Made by a program: the position numbers and the translations under genes
Shown: piece after piece, positions 10,678 through 21,368 of the stretch
Layout: every line of letters begins with the position of its first letter
Numbering within the stretch: position 1 is the first letter of the stretch
Notes under the pieces: model-generated
Seen by the model: only the letters and a program-made list of their open reading frames with translations
What the model was told of the DNA's origin: nothing
Databases searched by the model: none
Origin: Romanomermis culicivorax
Lineage: Eukaryota > Nematoda > Enoplea > Mermithida > Mermithidae
Length of the DNA stretch: 64,000 nt
NCBI GenBank assembly: GCA_963922205.1
Contig: CAWUHX010000034.1
Location: 62,001 to 126,000, forward strand
Reading direction: 5' to 3'

Positions 10678-10929
10678 CCTTTCTGATAAATGAAGAATTC
10701 AAAAATGATGTTGAATTCCGCCTTTGACAAGAACCAAATTGCATACTTTACAGAAAATGTGACCCAATGGCTGAAAGTAGTAAAACATTAAGTGTGACAG
10801 CAGTTGAGACAGCTAGTGGCTGTGTATGTGTGGCAGCTATTGGCTGTGTGGCCAGGTAAAGATGGCACACACATATATATATCCATATTCCATTCAGCAT
10901 TTTTTTCCTCAATAATTTTTTCCACGAAT

Positions 10930-11215
10930 TTTTCACATTTTGAAAAGTGTTTGTAATGTGGCTACAGATGCCCTTTCATGTATTTTAGGATCATACCCAA
11001 GCATTTGATGTTATTGGAGTCAGAAACCTGCAAAAATGAGGAAAAATTGAGAAAATTCTGGTTAGGGCAGTCAAAATGAGCTGATGAAGAATATATTGGT
11101 GTTCTCGAGCAGAGAAAGCATATTAATGATAGAGTTCATATTAATTTATCTGATACGATTAACACTTCTGTGTTGTCAATTAGAATTATCTGATTTTATT
11201 TATTTCTTATTCCAG
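10930..11215 (+). repeat. Dispersed repeat, copy A left part
   Basis: Closely matches 58880-59175 in direct orientation: shared words include TTGGAGTCAGAAACCTGC followed by AAAAATGAGGAAAAATTGAG, and ATATTGGTGTTCT. The match stops near 11215 and resumes at 14384, so the copy is interrupted. No coding content recognised. Confidence 0.75.
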
Positions 11216-11830
11216 CACAAAGTACTGGAAAATGATTTTCAGGATTCTGTTCTGGATTCAGTAGTCTTGCCCGAAATACTAGACCGCATCTGAATCCATT
11301 CTTAATTTGAGGTATATGATGGTATAAATGACTTTCAATCTCAGTCATATGGATTATCTAATACCAAAGTATTGTCAAATTTCATATTAGCCAAAAAATA
11401 GTAACTCTATTCATCCCATCCAAGGTCTGGCACTCTATATCTCACCCCAGTTAAGATTAATGAAGAATAGTTGCACCAAAGATTAGTAGCATTAATACCT
11501 AATATGTGAAACAAAGTAGACATTAGTTTACCCTATGCAAAAAAAACTAAACAGTTTCTTATGTTTCTATATCAAACTTTTTGCATGAAATTTTTAAAGA
11601 ATTCAGCATATGTTGTTGAAGAGAAAATTTTTTCCTGCCCATAGCACCAATTTTCCCACCATTCTGTGCCAATTGGCACAAATGTTCATGCACAAAGAAA
11701 GACTGTTCCATTCCCCTCAGAAAGACAGCCTTGCAGAGCAATATCTGTCATCAATTTGATTGGTCAAAAAATGTTACATCATCAATTTGATTGGTCAGAA
11801 AAGTGTAGTCTACTCCTTCCTAACTGTGAG

Positions 11831-11920
11831 TCCAAGCCTAGGCCTGATCCTAAGCCTAAACCTGAACCTAAGCCTAACCCTAAGTCTGGGTCTAAGTCTA
11901 AGCCTAAGCCAAAACATTTG
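11831..11920 (+). repeat. Degenerate hexamer array close to CCTAAG/GCCTAA
   Basis: Thirteen or so consecutive hexamers resemble CCTAAG, CCTAAA or CCTGAT. The reverse complement is TTAGGC-like. The open frame through it gives a Lys/Pro/Ser dipeptide run, which is a by-product of the repeat. It may be a telomere-like interstitial array or a simple microsatellite. Confidence 0.55.
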
Positions 11921-12009
11921 TCACAACAACTAAAAAATCAATAAATTTTTTTGACCAAGTTGATAACAGTTCTTGCCAGGGTTTTTTTGCACAGACAAGG
12001 TTTCAAGGT

Positions 12010-12170
12010 GCAACTAAGGGAATAATTTTTGTTGCACAAAAAGATTTTTAGTTGCTCACTCTAAAATCAATGGAAAGCTAGTTTTCTTGTACTACATTCA
12101 AATCGCCTCAGTTTTAGGCGCTTAAAACCTAATTTTCTGAGTTTTGAAGAGAAAATGAAAAGGTTCCTAT
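12010..12170 (+). repeat. Dispersed repeat module with copies at 56905-56965 and 59850-60015
   Basis: Shared words in the same orientation: GTTGCTCACT, TCAGTTTTAGGC, ACCTAATTTTCTGAGTTTT and GAGAAAATGAAAAGG. The copy at 59850-60015 keeps the longest match, and the one at 56905-56965 keeps only the right end. Confidence 0.65.
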
Positions 12171-12839
12171 GAGTAACCTGTTTGGTGCCTAGGGCCTAAC
12201 AAATTTTACTTCCAAGACAGACGGTTTAATTTTTCAGCGAATTCAATGGATTTTCAGTCAGGCAGACTGCAATTCAAAAACTGGAAGAAAGCAACCAAAA
12301 ATTTCGATTCTTCAACCAGCAACAATTTATACTTGCACTCAAAATATTCTAATCAAATAAATGTCAAAATGTGTGGTTAAAGATCGCAAAAAAATTTTGG
12401 AAAATGACCAGGAAAAATCTTGCTTTCTGTTAAATTCCCTGGAAAAAAACATAGGATCAAGCGTTCATCCGTATGTTGATAATTAAAAGCTAAAAGCATT
12501 AGCTAGACTGACACTTCCCAACCCTGCACTGGAATAATATAGAAAAATTATAAAATAATTGAAATCCAGCATATTTTTTAATGCATAAAAATGCATCTCG
12601 GCACATATACCTGTAATTGGTGAGAGCCCCAACAACTTGGCCAACCACCTCCCCAACCCTCCCCCCAGACTTGAAAAAATTAAAAAAAAATTGGCAAAAA
12701 GCACCTTTGAGGGAATAATTTCGACTTTTTTCAACCTGCTTCCCCAAAAATTTCGGTTTTAGTTACTTTGCTGTGTGCAAAACAAACCACAGTTCTCTTT
12801 CTCCTCCGTGCAATGCTTTCTAAGAATTTTCGAAAGTCA

Positions 12840-13136
12840 TACTACAGTAAACTCAAACTAATGTCTTATGATACGGGTGATTGCTAGAGTGGAATAAACA
12901 TGGGTAACTACTCATTGGTGCAACTCAAAAAATTTGAGTTGATACAATTACAAAAATTGATTTTTTTTAGTTGAAGTAACTCAAAACATGTTCATAGCAA
13001 CTCAAGACTTTCAGTTTGAGTCTACTTGAAAGGTAGCAGTTATTGAACTAATTGAATTATTTTGAGTTACCCCAACATGCTTGTTATGCTTACTGAAAAC
13101 TTTTGGGTGAATCCCATGGACTTTTTTTACAGTGTG
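12840..13136 (+). repeat. Dispersed repeat module, inverted copy at 57620-57910
   Basis: The segment runs from ACTACAGTAAACTC to TTTTTTTACAGTGT. Its reverse complement appears at 57620-57910 (CACTGTAAAAAAGG through GTTTACTGTAGT). Both contain several TTGAGTT/AACTCAA words, so each is also partly self-complementary. Ends that begin ACTACAGTAAAC and finish TTTACAGTG suggest short terminal inverted repeats (CACTGTAAA against TTTACTGTAGT), as in a MITE. Confidence 0.6.
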
Positions 13137-14383
13137 ATAAGCCTTGGACCCCCCCCTGAAACATTTTTGTCATGCATCTAATACCAAAACAATTCGAAAT
13201 ATCCAGAAATTGCAACAGAAATATTTAACATATCATCAGCTGCAGGTTTTGATGTTGACATCCGTCTTCAGCCAATAATGATTTAATTTCATCATCAGCC
13301 ATCCTTTTATGCTGAAGGGCTTGTTGCTTTTGAATTTCAGTAAGATGAACAATATTCAATAAACAGTGGTGACGATTACATGAAACCTTCATTTGTAGAA
13401 TCATCATCTGCTAATAATGGGGTTGGCTTTTTGATTTCAGTACAGTAGTTGATGCATTGTGGATAGTTTCCTGTTAATCTTCAGCCTTGTTTATTCCAGG
13501 ATCAATGTCAATTCATTTGGAATTTGTGGTGTTAAAAGTCATGTTAATCACACCAAGGTGAAATGACAGAAAACTATTCATTTTCCAGGTTTATCATCTT
13601 GCACTAAAAATGACATTGATGCCCAATATCGCTATTTTACAACACTTGATGCTCATGAACTGGATGGTACTTTTTGCATGCAATATTGCCTGTGAGGTCC
13701 CGCAAATATTCCCATTTTCACTGAGCAGTGTCAACTGACAAAAGAAAAATTCAGTACACTTAAAGTTTCAAAACAAAATATATATTTAAATTGAAGTACT
13801 TGATACTCCAACAACTAATGAAATTTTCAACCATGCTTTGTTCTGAAGTTCTTTGCTTTTATGTTCACAGTGACTTTTGTCCATACATATGGATTTGAAT
13901 GAACTTCTTCAATGAGCTGTTGAATTTGTTTGTCACTTATTCCCTGTTCTTTTTCCTTTGCCTTTTTTGACTCCTGCCCTAAAATAGTATTTTGTAAAAA
14001 ATAAATTACATTATTCAAAATGAATTATGTGACCAGAAATACAAAAAATATGAGTTGGTTACTTTTAATGAAAAAAAATTTTATAGAGAAAATTTGGGCA
14101 AAAAAACAAAAAATTTTATTTGTATATTCTCATTGCTCATAGAGCAATTGATAATAATCCTAAAAACCCATCAATTTGAAAAAAATTGTGATAATTTCTT
14201 TAAAAATTTTATCGATAGGATATCAAACCTATGCTTTAAAGATATTTTTCTTCCATATATGTACAATGAGAATTCAATCTTCTACCATTCAGAAAATTTT
14301 ATTTCTTGCATTTTCCTTTTTTTCATTTTTTTCATATTAACATTCCTGTGGTTCGATTTAGAGTTATTGATTACATTTCATTC

Positions 14384-14735
14384 CTTAGTCCAGTGCTGAG
14401 TACCGGGAGAAGTTCCAGATTCAGGCTCTCTAAAATGCAGGAAAATAAACTTTCTTAACATTGAAAAATAAACTAAAATACAACTAAGAGAATGTAATTA
14501 GTTTCTTATTCAAGGGGGGCAAGCACTGGAAAAACTTTGGAGTTTTTACATCCTATAACACTGAAAAATGAATCTCTACAACAAATATTCCTCAATAGAA
14601 GCTTTAAAAATACAGTCTAGAATGATGCCTTCAATTTTCATCATTTATAAATGCAAAAGGTTTTCTTGAAAACCTTTTGAAAAGTTCCCAGCTCTGAGAA
14701 AATTGATGAAAAATCACAATTTTCAGCAAAATACT
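14384..14735 (+). repeat. Dispersed repeat, copy A right part
   Basis: Directly matches 59164-59520: shared words include CAGTCTAGAATGATGCCTTC, AATTTTCATC and GAGAAAATTGATGAAAAATC. It continues the copy that is broken at 11215. Confidence 0.75.
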
Positions 14736-14768
14736 GACTGTCAACCATTATAACAGGAGACAAGATAA

Positions 14769-15418
14769 CTCCATTGCTCAAAATGGCAAATTAATTCAAG
14801 ATTTCATCCAGGAACTCATGCAAACAATGCCAGATACACTAGAGCTAAATACCACAACAATGATAGCTATAACAATAAGTACTATTTGAATTTCAACAAA
14901 AGATTTAATAACCCAGCAGCTGTATCTAATAGGACTGGTCACACCATGAGGGATAATAATCATGCCTGCATAACGGAAAGACAATCAATAATAGATGCAC
15001 AGAACATAGATGATGAGGAACTTTACACATAATTAATGCTGTATCAGACCCAATATAAAATTTTTCAGGCCCAATGACTGCCCATACACATTCAACACAG
15101 CCAATTTCAGTTACTACACATATAGATTAAGATGATGACAATGGTTCAGTAACAAATACTTCAACCAGGCGATTAGGAAATTGAGTTAACATTTTGTCTG
15201 AATTCACAGTTATTAGCGATAAAAATTCTCCTGCATCCCCAATGCAAGAACATGTTGAAGAAATTGAAGTTGAGCTGGTAGAATTGCAGAGTGAGCCATC
15301 AACACCATGGCAGGAATCCCTGTTTAAACATGGTCTACAATCAATCATAGACATTGAAGAAAAGAAAGAGGATCTGTGCTTTGACAGAAGCTCAATTAAA
15401 AAAAGCCACATCTATTGA
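14769..15418 (+). pseudogene. Decayed coding segment, basic Asn-rich then acidic, possibly gag-like
   Basis: Frame 14769-15032 is open for 87 codons and codes a basic, Asn- and Tyr-rich segment that ends with NRTGHTMRDNNHAC, which resembles the second half of a retroelement zinc knuckle although the first Cys pair is not present. From about 15066 another frame continues through two stops (15126, 15181) to 15418 and codes a Thr/Ser-rich then acidic stretch (HVEEIEVELVELQSEPSTPW). I do not recognise the family. The composition would suit the C-terminal part of a Gag-like protein. The tract directly precedes the decayed coding sequence at 15650-17400, in the same orientation, and may belong to the same element. 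Confidence 0.35.
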
Positions 15419-15649
15419 GTAAGACGAAATTGAGAGCAAAATTGCATCAATCAGCAATCCTCTACACGAACTATGGGTAAGCAAAAGAACACTTATAGCA
15501 TTGATATAATAGCTAATGCCATAAATTTACAGGACAAAAATATTCTTCCTAAAGGCATTTCTAGGACCAGTAATAGGAGACACATCAATACTGGACATAC
15601 AGTTCAACTAGTTGGCAGCCAGTAGATAAAATGAAATATAGAATTTTCT

Positions 15650-17400
15650 ATTATGATGGTACTTAAATTGTATTTCATAATTTTGATAAATGGTAGCTAT
15701 ACAATAATAACTTTTCAGACTTGTGGAACAAGTAGGAGTAGTATGTCTTTAGAAGTGCCAAAAAATATGAAATTTGACTTTTCACAAGCAGTGGCCATGG
15801 ACAGTGAAAGGGTCAAACTGTCACTTTACACCCCCAGAGAAGAATTGGTTCAGCTCCCAGCACATAAATATTTCAAGCCCAAATGAACAGTATGCACAAA
15901 TACTGGCTTTTTGGGATAAAAGCATTTTGGAAGATCAGGTTATTGTAGAATATATTGATCGAACAACATGATGGACAATAGTTCAAAATATGACTGTTTC
16001 AGATGCGTGATTAACAAAAATGGATACTGGAGTCTGTTCTACAAGTCATTCTTTGAATATTGACTTTCATTGATGTTGCAAAGATGTGGGTAAAACTGCA
16101 ACAGATGTATTTGTGGAAAAGAGTAACATTGCTATATCAGATGGCTGACAGATAGTAAGTGACCTAGGAGACGAGGGAGCATGCTATACTAAAGGAGGTC
16201 AGTGTAATAACAAGAAAGGTGTCATTATTTAGGATAGTTGATCATTTTCCAAGATTTTTCCCTACACATTCGAAGGAAACTACACAGGAGTACCAAAAAA
16301 TCTGGTTATAATTGTGACTGAGTTATCTGATGCCTTTACTCTAGGAGAAATCTCCACACATTGCAAAAAATTCAAAAATACATTTACTACAGAACAAGGT
16401 ATCACAATTGATATATTGACTACAGAGAAAACACAGAAAAATTTGTCAAAAAAAAATCTGAAACACAAGAAGAAGTGGATTCTACTACTATGAAAGTCCT
16501 CAAACAAAGAATGATGTGCAAAATACAATTTTGATCCTATTTGAAGAAAAAACGAAAATGAAGGAAGCTGATCTAACTAGAAAGAAAAATAATTGAGCAA
16601 GAAAAGGACAATTTCAGACAAGTTTGATTACAAATTTGTAAGAATACACAACGACACCTTGATACAATATGGCAATCAGTACAATTAGATGCTTCTGCTG
16701 GAGCTGGGGCTTTTCTACAGAGAATGAACATTATAGCCAAGTTCACAGGAGATGTATTCAGAAATGTGAACAGCTAAATGCCTCCAAAATTTATGACTAC
16801 AAGGTAGCCAAGAAATGTTACAAATATCTCTCAGTGGAAATTGAAAACAACATCAAATTTGTAGCACCCAATGATATTGACATTCTCCACTACAGTCCAG
16901 AAGTAGATTGTAATAATCATCACATCGGTCTATTCAAAATATATTTGATGTAGGTATCACCAATGGGGGCCACTCATGTCACTAGGGTTCATTATGAAGT
17001 CACATGGAAAGGAAACTTCAGTATGTTCCACTTTGACACACCAACTGTCCTTCCTGCTAAAGTGGCCTTGGCTAATCAGAATTTACTGTTTTTTAAGCGG
17101 TTTGTACATAAAACACAGCATCTAGAGAAAATACTTAACCATGTAGTTGATCATTTGAAGGGTGTTTCACTTGATCCAACCACCATTTATGAGGCACTAA
17201 GCAAATCTTTAGAAGGTTCAGGCCTTGCTCTAGGACATATCATACAGGGGGAAAACACTGCAATGAAAAGTGTTTCTAATACATTGCTCAAAATGCCACT
17301 TCAATTGGTCTTTAATGCTTTAATTTACCATAGGAATAATAACCATTGTTGCCCATGGAGGATACCTTTATTTCATGTGAAGAATTTGACACAAAGCTAG
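15650..17400 (+). pseudogene. Unidentified decayed secreted or membrane-protein-like coding tract
   Basis: Coding character persists over 1.75 kb in changing frames with at least six stops, mostly TGA. It opens with a hydrophobic, signal-like stretch (15653-15715) and continues with a Cys-containing, N-x-S/T-bearing region (DTGVCSTSHS near 16025; ACYTKGGQCNNKKG near 16170). It ends with two same-frame blocks, 16669-16953 and 16963-17400, separated by one TAG. The last block has a Gly/Leu-rich amphipathic stretch (SGLALGHIIQGENTAMKSVS) before a short Cys-Cys tail. The layout would suit an ectodomain followed by a membrane-proximal segment, as in envelope-like proteins of retroelements, but I see no diagnostic motif. 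A decayed host gene is equally possible. It is certainly non-functional. Confidence 0.4.
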
Positions 17401-17401
17401 G

Positions 17402-18285
17402 CTGGTATTGCCGAAAGAGGAGAAAACCAGTATTGAGCAGTCCAGGAGTAAAGTGAGACTAAACCTGTAGCAAACCTAGTGCAAGAGCAGAGCAGTATTA
17501 AAATTTACTCCTGGTCGGTATTGCTCAAAGAGGAGTGGACTAAAAGCTGAGCAAATGAGGTACAAATATAGCTGATTTAGTCAACTCTTTTAATCCTGAT
17601 AGGGGTAGTATTAAATCAGTAGTCAGTCCTATTTAGTGTGTGTAACAATGGAGGCTGTTGAGCTTTTGGAAGATTTGGACCACATGGCGCATGAAATTGA
17701 CATTGCTGATTTTTTGAGAATTCATCACTATTTGGCTGATCGAACAAATTCTTTTGAAGGGTATAATGATCAAGAATTTTATATTCGATATCATTAGGAT
17801 CCCTCTAAAAAACTTCAGCAATTCATTGCCAAGCTCTTTTTTTTGATCGATTTGAGACTGCATCAGTTTTTTTATTTTCCAGAAATTCAGAATTTCGGGC
17901 AATACATTCAACATTAAAAATGTTTCTTCAGAAAAATATGATGATCATTTATTAGCAGACATTATTCAAATTTCAAAATAAAATGCACTGACTCTTCTAC
18001 AACTACACCACTTTGGTTTTGTACGTTTGTACCCATAATTATTGTTTGTATATTACTCATGCAAGTTCCCACTATATTTCATGCTACACACGTCATTGAG
18101 TGTAGTATAAATAGAAATAAGTCTAGTTTAGTCCAGGAGTACCTAATCCAGGATTGCTCTTACTTTGGCAACACAAACCTCATAGTAAATGAGGATCAAA
18201 CTAGGAGTGAAGTAAAGTCCACATAATCCTTGACTTGATAGTCCTAGTTTGCTCCACTGTTTAATACTGTAGCTCGAAATTGTAA
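17402..18285. mobile_element. Internally deleted Harbinger derivative with subterminal repeats
   Basis: Both flanks carry related words: AGTCCAGGAGTA at 17440 and at 18129, GAGTGGAC and GAGTGAAGTAAAGTCC, and GTATTAAA against TTTAATAC. Between them, at 17648-17797, lies the start of a Harbinger-type transposase. Loss of the catalytic region with retention of ends is typical of non-autonomous copies. It sits immediately upstream of the truncated gypsy element. Boundaries are approximate. Confidence 0.4.
17648..17797 (+). pseudogene. Harbinger transposase N-terminal fragment
   Basis: From the ATG at 17648 a 49-codon frame codes an acidic start and then LADRTNSFEGYNDQEFYIRY. PIF/Harbinger transposases begin their conserved region with D-R-x-N-P-[FL]-[ED]-x-[YL]-[SD]-D-x-E-[FL]-x-x-R-[FY]-R, so order and spacing agree. 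A TAG at 17795-17797 closes the frame just after this block. The same frame then continues for about 40 codons with a plausible helix (KKLQQFIAKLF). The helix-turn-helix and DDE parts are absent, so no transposase can be made. Confidence 0.6.
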
Positions 18286-18295
18286 TTCATCAGGG

Positions 18296-18865
18296 ATGGG
18301 AAAATCATGTGAAATCTGTTTTCATAATAATCATGTTATGTGGGATTGTAAAAGCCAATGCATTCATTGTTCCCAAACAGGACATAGATCTGACCACTGC
18401 ATTTCAAAAACTTATTCCAACATTCAATGTTTTCTATGAAAGCAGAAAGGTCATACAAGCAGGTATTGCCCCAACCAACAAAGTCGTAATATTCAAAATG
18501 GCATTGAGCATAGGCAACTCCAACCCCTAATGAGCATTGATGACCCCGCACTTTACTCCACACTGCCCGCCATAACTAGCCACCCCCAGCATCCTTTAGG
18601 AACTATAATGCCAACCACTCATCGCCGTAGTCAAGAGGAGTGCGTCCTCGACTCGGACATCCCCAATTGGTGCACAATATCACCAATTGGGGATGTCCCA
18701 ATCGAGGACATAAACTCCATAGCCCCCACCCGCTACGCCCTTTTTGAATTAGTCAATCATCCCGGGGCCCAAACTCAACAGAAATATGTCCTTGTCGATA
18801 TCGATACCCCCAGAACACCTGCAACTGAACTTATAAATCAAATGCACCAAGCTGGGTCCAATTAG
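18296..18865 (+). pseudogene. Gypsy Gag C-terminus: CCHC zinc knuckles and linker, nonsense in the third knuckle
   Basis: From the ATG at 18296 two canonical C-x2-C-x4-H-x4-C knuckles follow each other (CEICFHNNHVMWDC and CIHCSQTGHRSDHC). A TGA at 18437-18439 then interrupts the frame. The same frame continues with KQKGHTSRYCPN, so the stop occupies exactly the place of the second Cys of a third knuckle; a change from a Cys codon to TGA is one base. The frame runs on through an acidic Pro-rich linker to a TAG at 18863-18865, beyond which it leads into the protease. Knuckles of this kind bind the element's RNA in the nucleocapsid. Capsid sequence is missing upstream. Confidence 0.85.
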
Positions 18866-19552
18866 CCACCATCAACCATACTTGAGAAACATACCACTCA
18901 CATCCCAATTACACTCAACAGCAAGCTATTCACCAAAGGTGTGATTGACACTGGTGCTGTCTACTATCTCATTGATTCCAGGATTGCTGAAGTGCTACAG
19001 CTAGACATGAAAACCCCACTAGTTCAAGCCAAAGCAGCAAACAATGTTCCTATCCACTTCGTAGGAACCACTTTTGTCACAGTAACAGCCCAAACTACCC
19101 AAGAAACCATAATGGTCCATGTCCAACTAGACTGCACAGCAGATGTCCTTCTGGGGAAAAATTTCCTTAGCCAATTCTCAGAATACACCATCAATAACCA
19201 AAAGTTCCAAGTCAAATTTGGTAATGTCATACTCCCTTGCGATGGCCTAGAATCCCTTTTGACTCGTGGTGGAACCTATCTGGATGAAAAACTAGAATTA
19301 CCACCTCGTACGGTAACCAAATTCACTGTCCCCTTGCCCAAATCATACCTACGCATTAACCAACTTGAATTTACCCCAAAAGCCAGACAGAATCCCGAAG
19401 TCCATTTTGCTGCTTGCATATCAGAAAACCAAAACAGTTGCATATGCATTTCTGCTTTAAACACACAGGACACCCCCAGACTCTCTACCCTGGTACATGC
19501 ATTGGCGCAGTTTCAGGCTTTATTCCAAAAGAAAATCCCCCAAACAAACTAA
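18866..19552 (+). pseudogene. Gypsy aspartic protease (retropepsin) and start of RT linker
   Basis: The frame shared with the Gag linker codes a retropepsin: active-site KGVIDTGAVYYLIDSRIAEV, a flap region (AANNVPIHFVG), and the second conserved hydrophobic motif TADVLLGKNFLSQF (the I/V-L-G block). About 110 residues fit the family. Downstream the same frame covers the usual tether to RT and ends at TAA 19550-19552, where the reading frame must shift to continue pol. The protease would cleave the polyprotein inside the particle. The DTGA motif is intact even though neighbouring domains are broken. Confidence 0.85.
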
Positions 19553-20440
19553 CTCCCCCTGCACCTAATCAGTCGAACCGTTTTGATACATTGACATGGT
19601 TAAAAGAAAACATCAATTTAACCTCAAGCAACCTCAGGGAAGTCGGGAAAATTCAACTCCTACGCTTTCTATCCAAATACCCCACATTATATGCTAATTC
19701 CAAGATGGACATAGGTGGAACCACACTTTTTCACATACCATTGACACCAAGGGCTCCCAACCCATATGCAGACACCTTTTTCGGACATCACCAAAGGAAA
19801 AGCAAGTCGTACCACCAGAGGTCGAGCAACTCACATCAGCAGGTGCCATTAGTCAAAGCAATTCCCTATGGTGCACCAACACAGTTTTAGTCCCCAAAAA
19901 AGATGGTGGCCATTGTTTATGCATTGACTTCAGGGGCCTATATAAAGTGACCAAAAAAATACATATCCTTTGCCCCCTATAGACGAAATCCTAGACACCC
20001 TGCATGGAACGAAATATTTGACATCCCTCGACCAGTCCAATGCATACTATTCCATTCCAATTGCAGAAGGTGACAGAGAAAAAACAGCCTTTAATTGCTC
20101 AGCCCGGCAATATCAGTTCAATTATCTCCCCTTTGGCCTCACAAACGCCCCCACCACATTCCAAAGATTAATGAATGTTATCCTTTCGGGATTGCAATGG
20201 AACACATGCCTTGTTTACCGCGATTATGTCCTAGTCTTTGCCAAATCCCATGCCCAGATGTTAGAATGCTTAGACAACATTCTCACTCATTTCTCAAAAG
20301 CAGGACTAAAACTCAACATACAAAAATGCAAATTTTGCCAGCCCCAAGTGCAATATCTAGGTCACCTTATCTCTCAGCAGGGTATTTCGCCAGACCCAAA
20401 CAAAGTACAGTCCATTTTTTTACATACCTACACCCCAAAG
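19553..20440 (+). pseudogene. Gypsy reverse transcriptase, frameshifted, catalytic YxDD motif damaged
   Basis: The RT is spread over three frames. The tether (FRTSPKEKQVVPPEVEQLTS, about 19779-19840) and the first motif (VLVPKKDGGHCLCIDFRGL, about 19880-19940) are in one frame. The palm and fingers, 19970-20430, are in another with PPIDEILDTL, the first catalytic Asp in YLTSLDQSNAYYSIP, and QFNYLPFGLTNAPTTFQRLM. The active-site motif reads YRDY at 20216-20227 where YxDD is required, so the last Asp is a Tyr and the enzyme could not polymerise. Region VQYLGHLISQQGISPD follows as expected. A further frame change near 20430 leads into the connection domain. Confidence 0.9.
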
Positions 20441-21368
20441 CTCCAAAGCAGTCCAGTCATTCCCTGGCTTACCCTCTTATTATCACCAATTCATCCCCAA
20501 TTGCTCCCAAATCTCCAGCCCACTAACAGCATTACTCAAAAAGAATTCCGAATTTTCATGGGGGCCTGAACAACAGAATTCATTCACTAAACTCAAAGAG
20601 TTGCTCATTCACGCCCCAATCCTCCAACATCCTGATTTTACAAAATCGTTCATTTTGCAAACTGACACCTCAAAACTTGGAATTGGTGCAATTCTAAGCC
20701 AACTGGACAGTAAAGGTCATGACTCCCCCATTGCTTTCAGGAGCTGCACATTGAAACCCACAGAATGCAACTACCCTATAACCGAGTTGGACACCCTTGC
20801 CGTAGTTGAGTTCATTAAACACTTTCGCCCCTATCTTTTCCAACAACATGTCATTGTCCACACTGACCATACTGCAGTTCAGGCAGTCCTTCAGAAAGAA
20901 AACTCCTCTCTTCACATTGCCCATTGGGGAGTAGCCCTCTCTGGTATTCAACTTGACATCAGGCCTAAGAAAGATACCACAAACCAAAATGCAGATGCCA
21001 TCTCTCATTTCCCTTTCGACACAGCAAAACAATCATTTGATATTGAACACCTTGAAACCCACCCTGAAATATCAACTATCAATTCTGTTCTCGAAGCCCA
21101 AGCCTCTGAGCAGGAGGAACAGCAGAAAAATTTTCCAGAACTCCAATGCACTGATCCAACCATCAAAAAAATCTTATCTAAACTGACCAAAAAACACCCC
21201 CTTACAATGATCAAATTCGCAATTCACCACAACATCCTCTTTCATAAAATTAACAAGCAGCCAAAACTATACATCCCAAAATCAAAAATACACGATCTCA
21301 TTGCATTGCATCATGACAGCAAGTTCACAGGTCATTTTGCCGACAAAAATATTTTTGACCACAAATGA
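20441..21368 (+). pseudogene. Gypsy connection domain, RNase H and integrase zinc-domain start
   Basis: From about 20436 one frame carries the post-RT block FPGLPSYYHQFIPNCSQISS, then RNase H with its acidic residues in place: Asp in FILQTDTSKLGIGAIL, Glu in YPITELDTLAVV, Asp in VIVHTDHTAVQAVL. After a charged spacer the integrase HHCC domain begins (IALHHDSKFTGHFADKNIF), and the frame closes at TGA 21366-21368. The two Cys of the HHCC domain are in the next frame. RNase H degrades the RNA of the RNA/DNA hybrid. This is the best preserved enzyme part of the element. Confidence 0.88.

Larger units (their letters stand above)
11216..14383. mobile_element. About 3.2-kb segment interrupting dispersed repeat copy A
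   Basis: In the second copy (58880-59520) the flanking sequences are adjacent. Here they are separated, and the two junctions carry CTTATTCCAG (11206-11215) and CTTAGTCCAG (14384-14393), nine of ten identical, with a related CTTGGTCCGG at the uninterrupted site (59164-59173). That fits an insertion with target duplication. The segment contains other repeat modules (11668, 11831-11920, 12010-12170, 12840-13136) and no recognised gene. A rearrangement between repeats is the alternative. Confidence 0.4.

Noticed and set aside
12483-12747. Two overlapping minus-strand ORFs of about 80 codons
   Set aside because: Overlapping frames in an A/C-rich stretch with no protein-like pattern.
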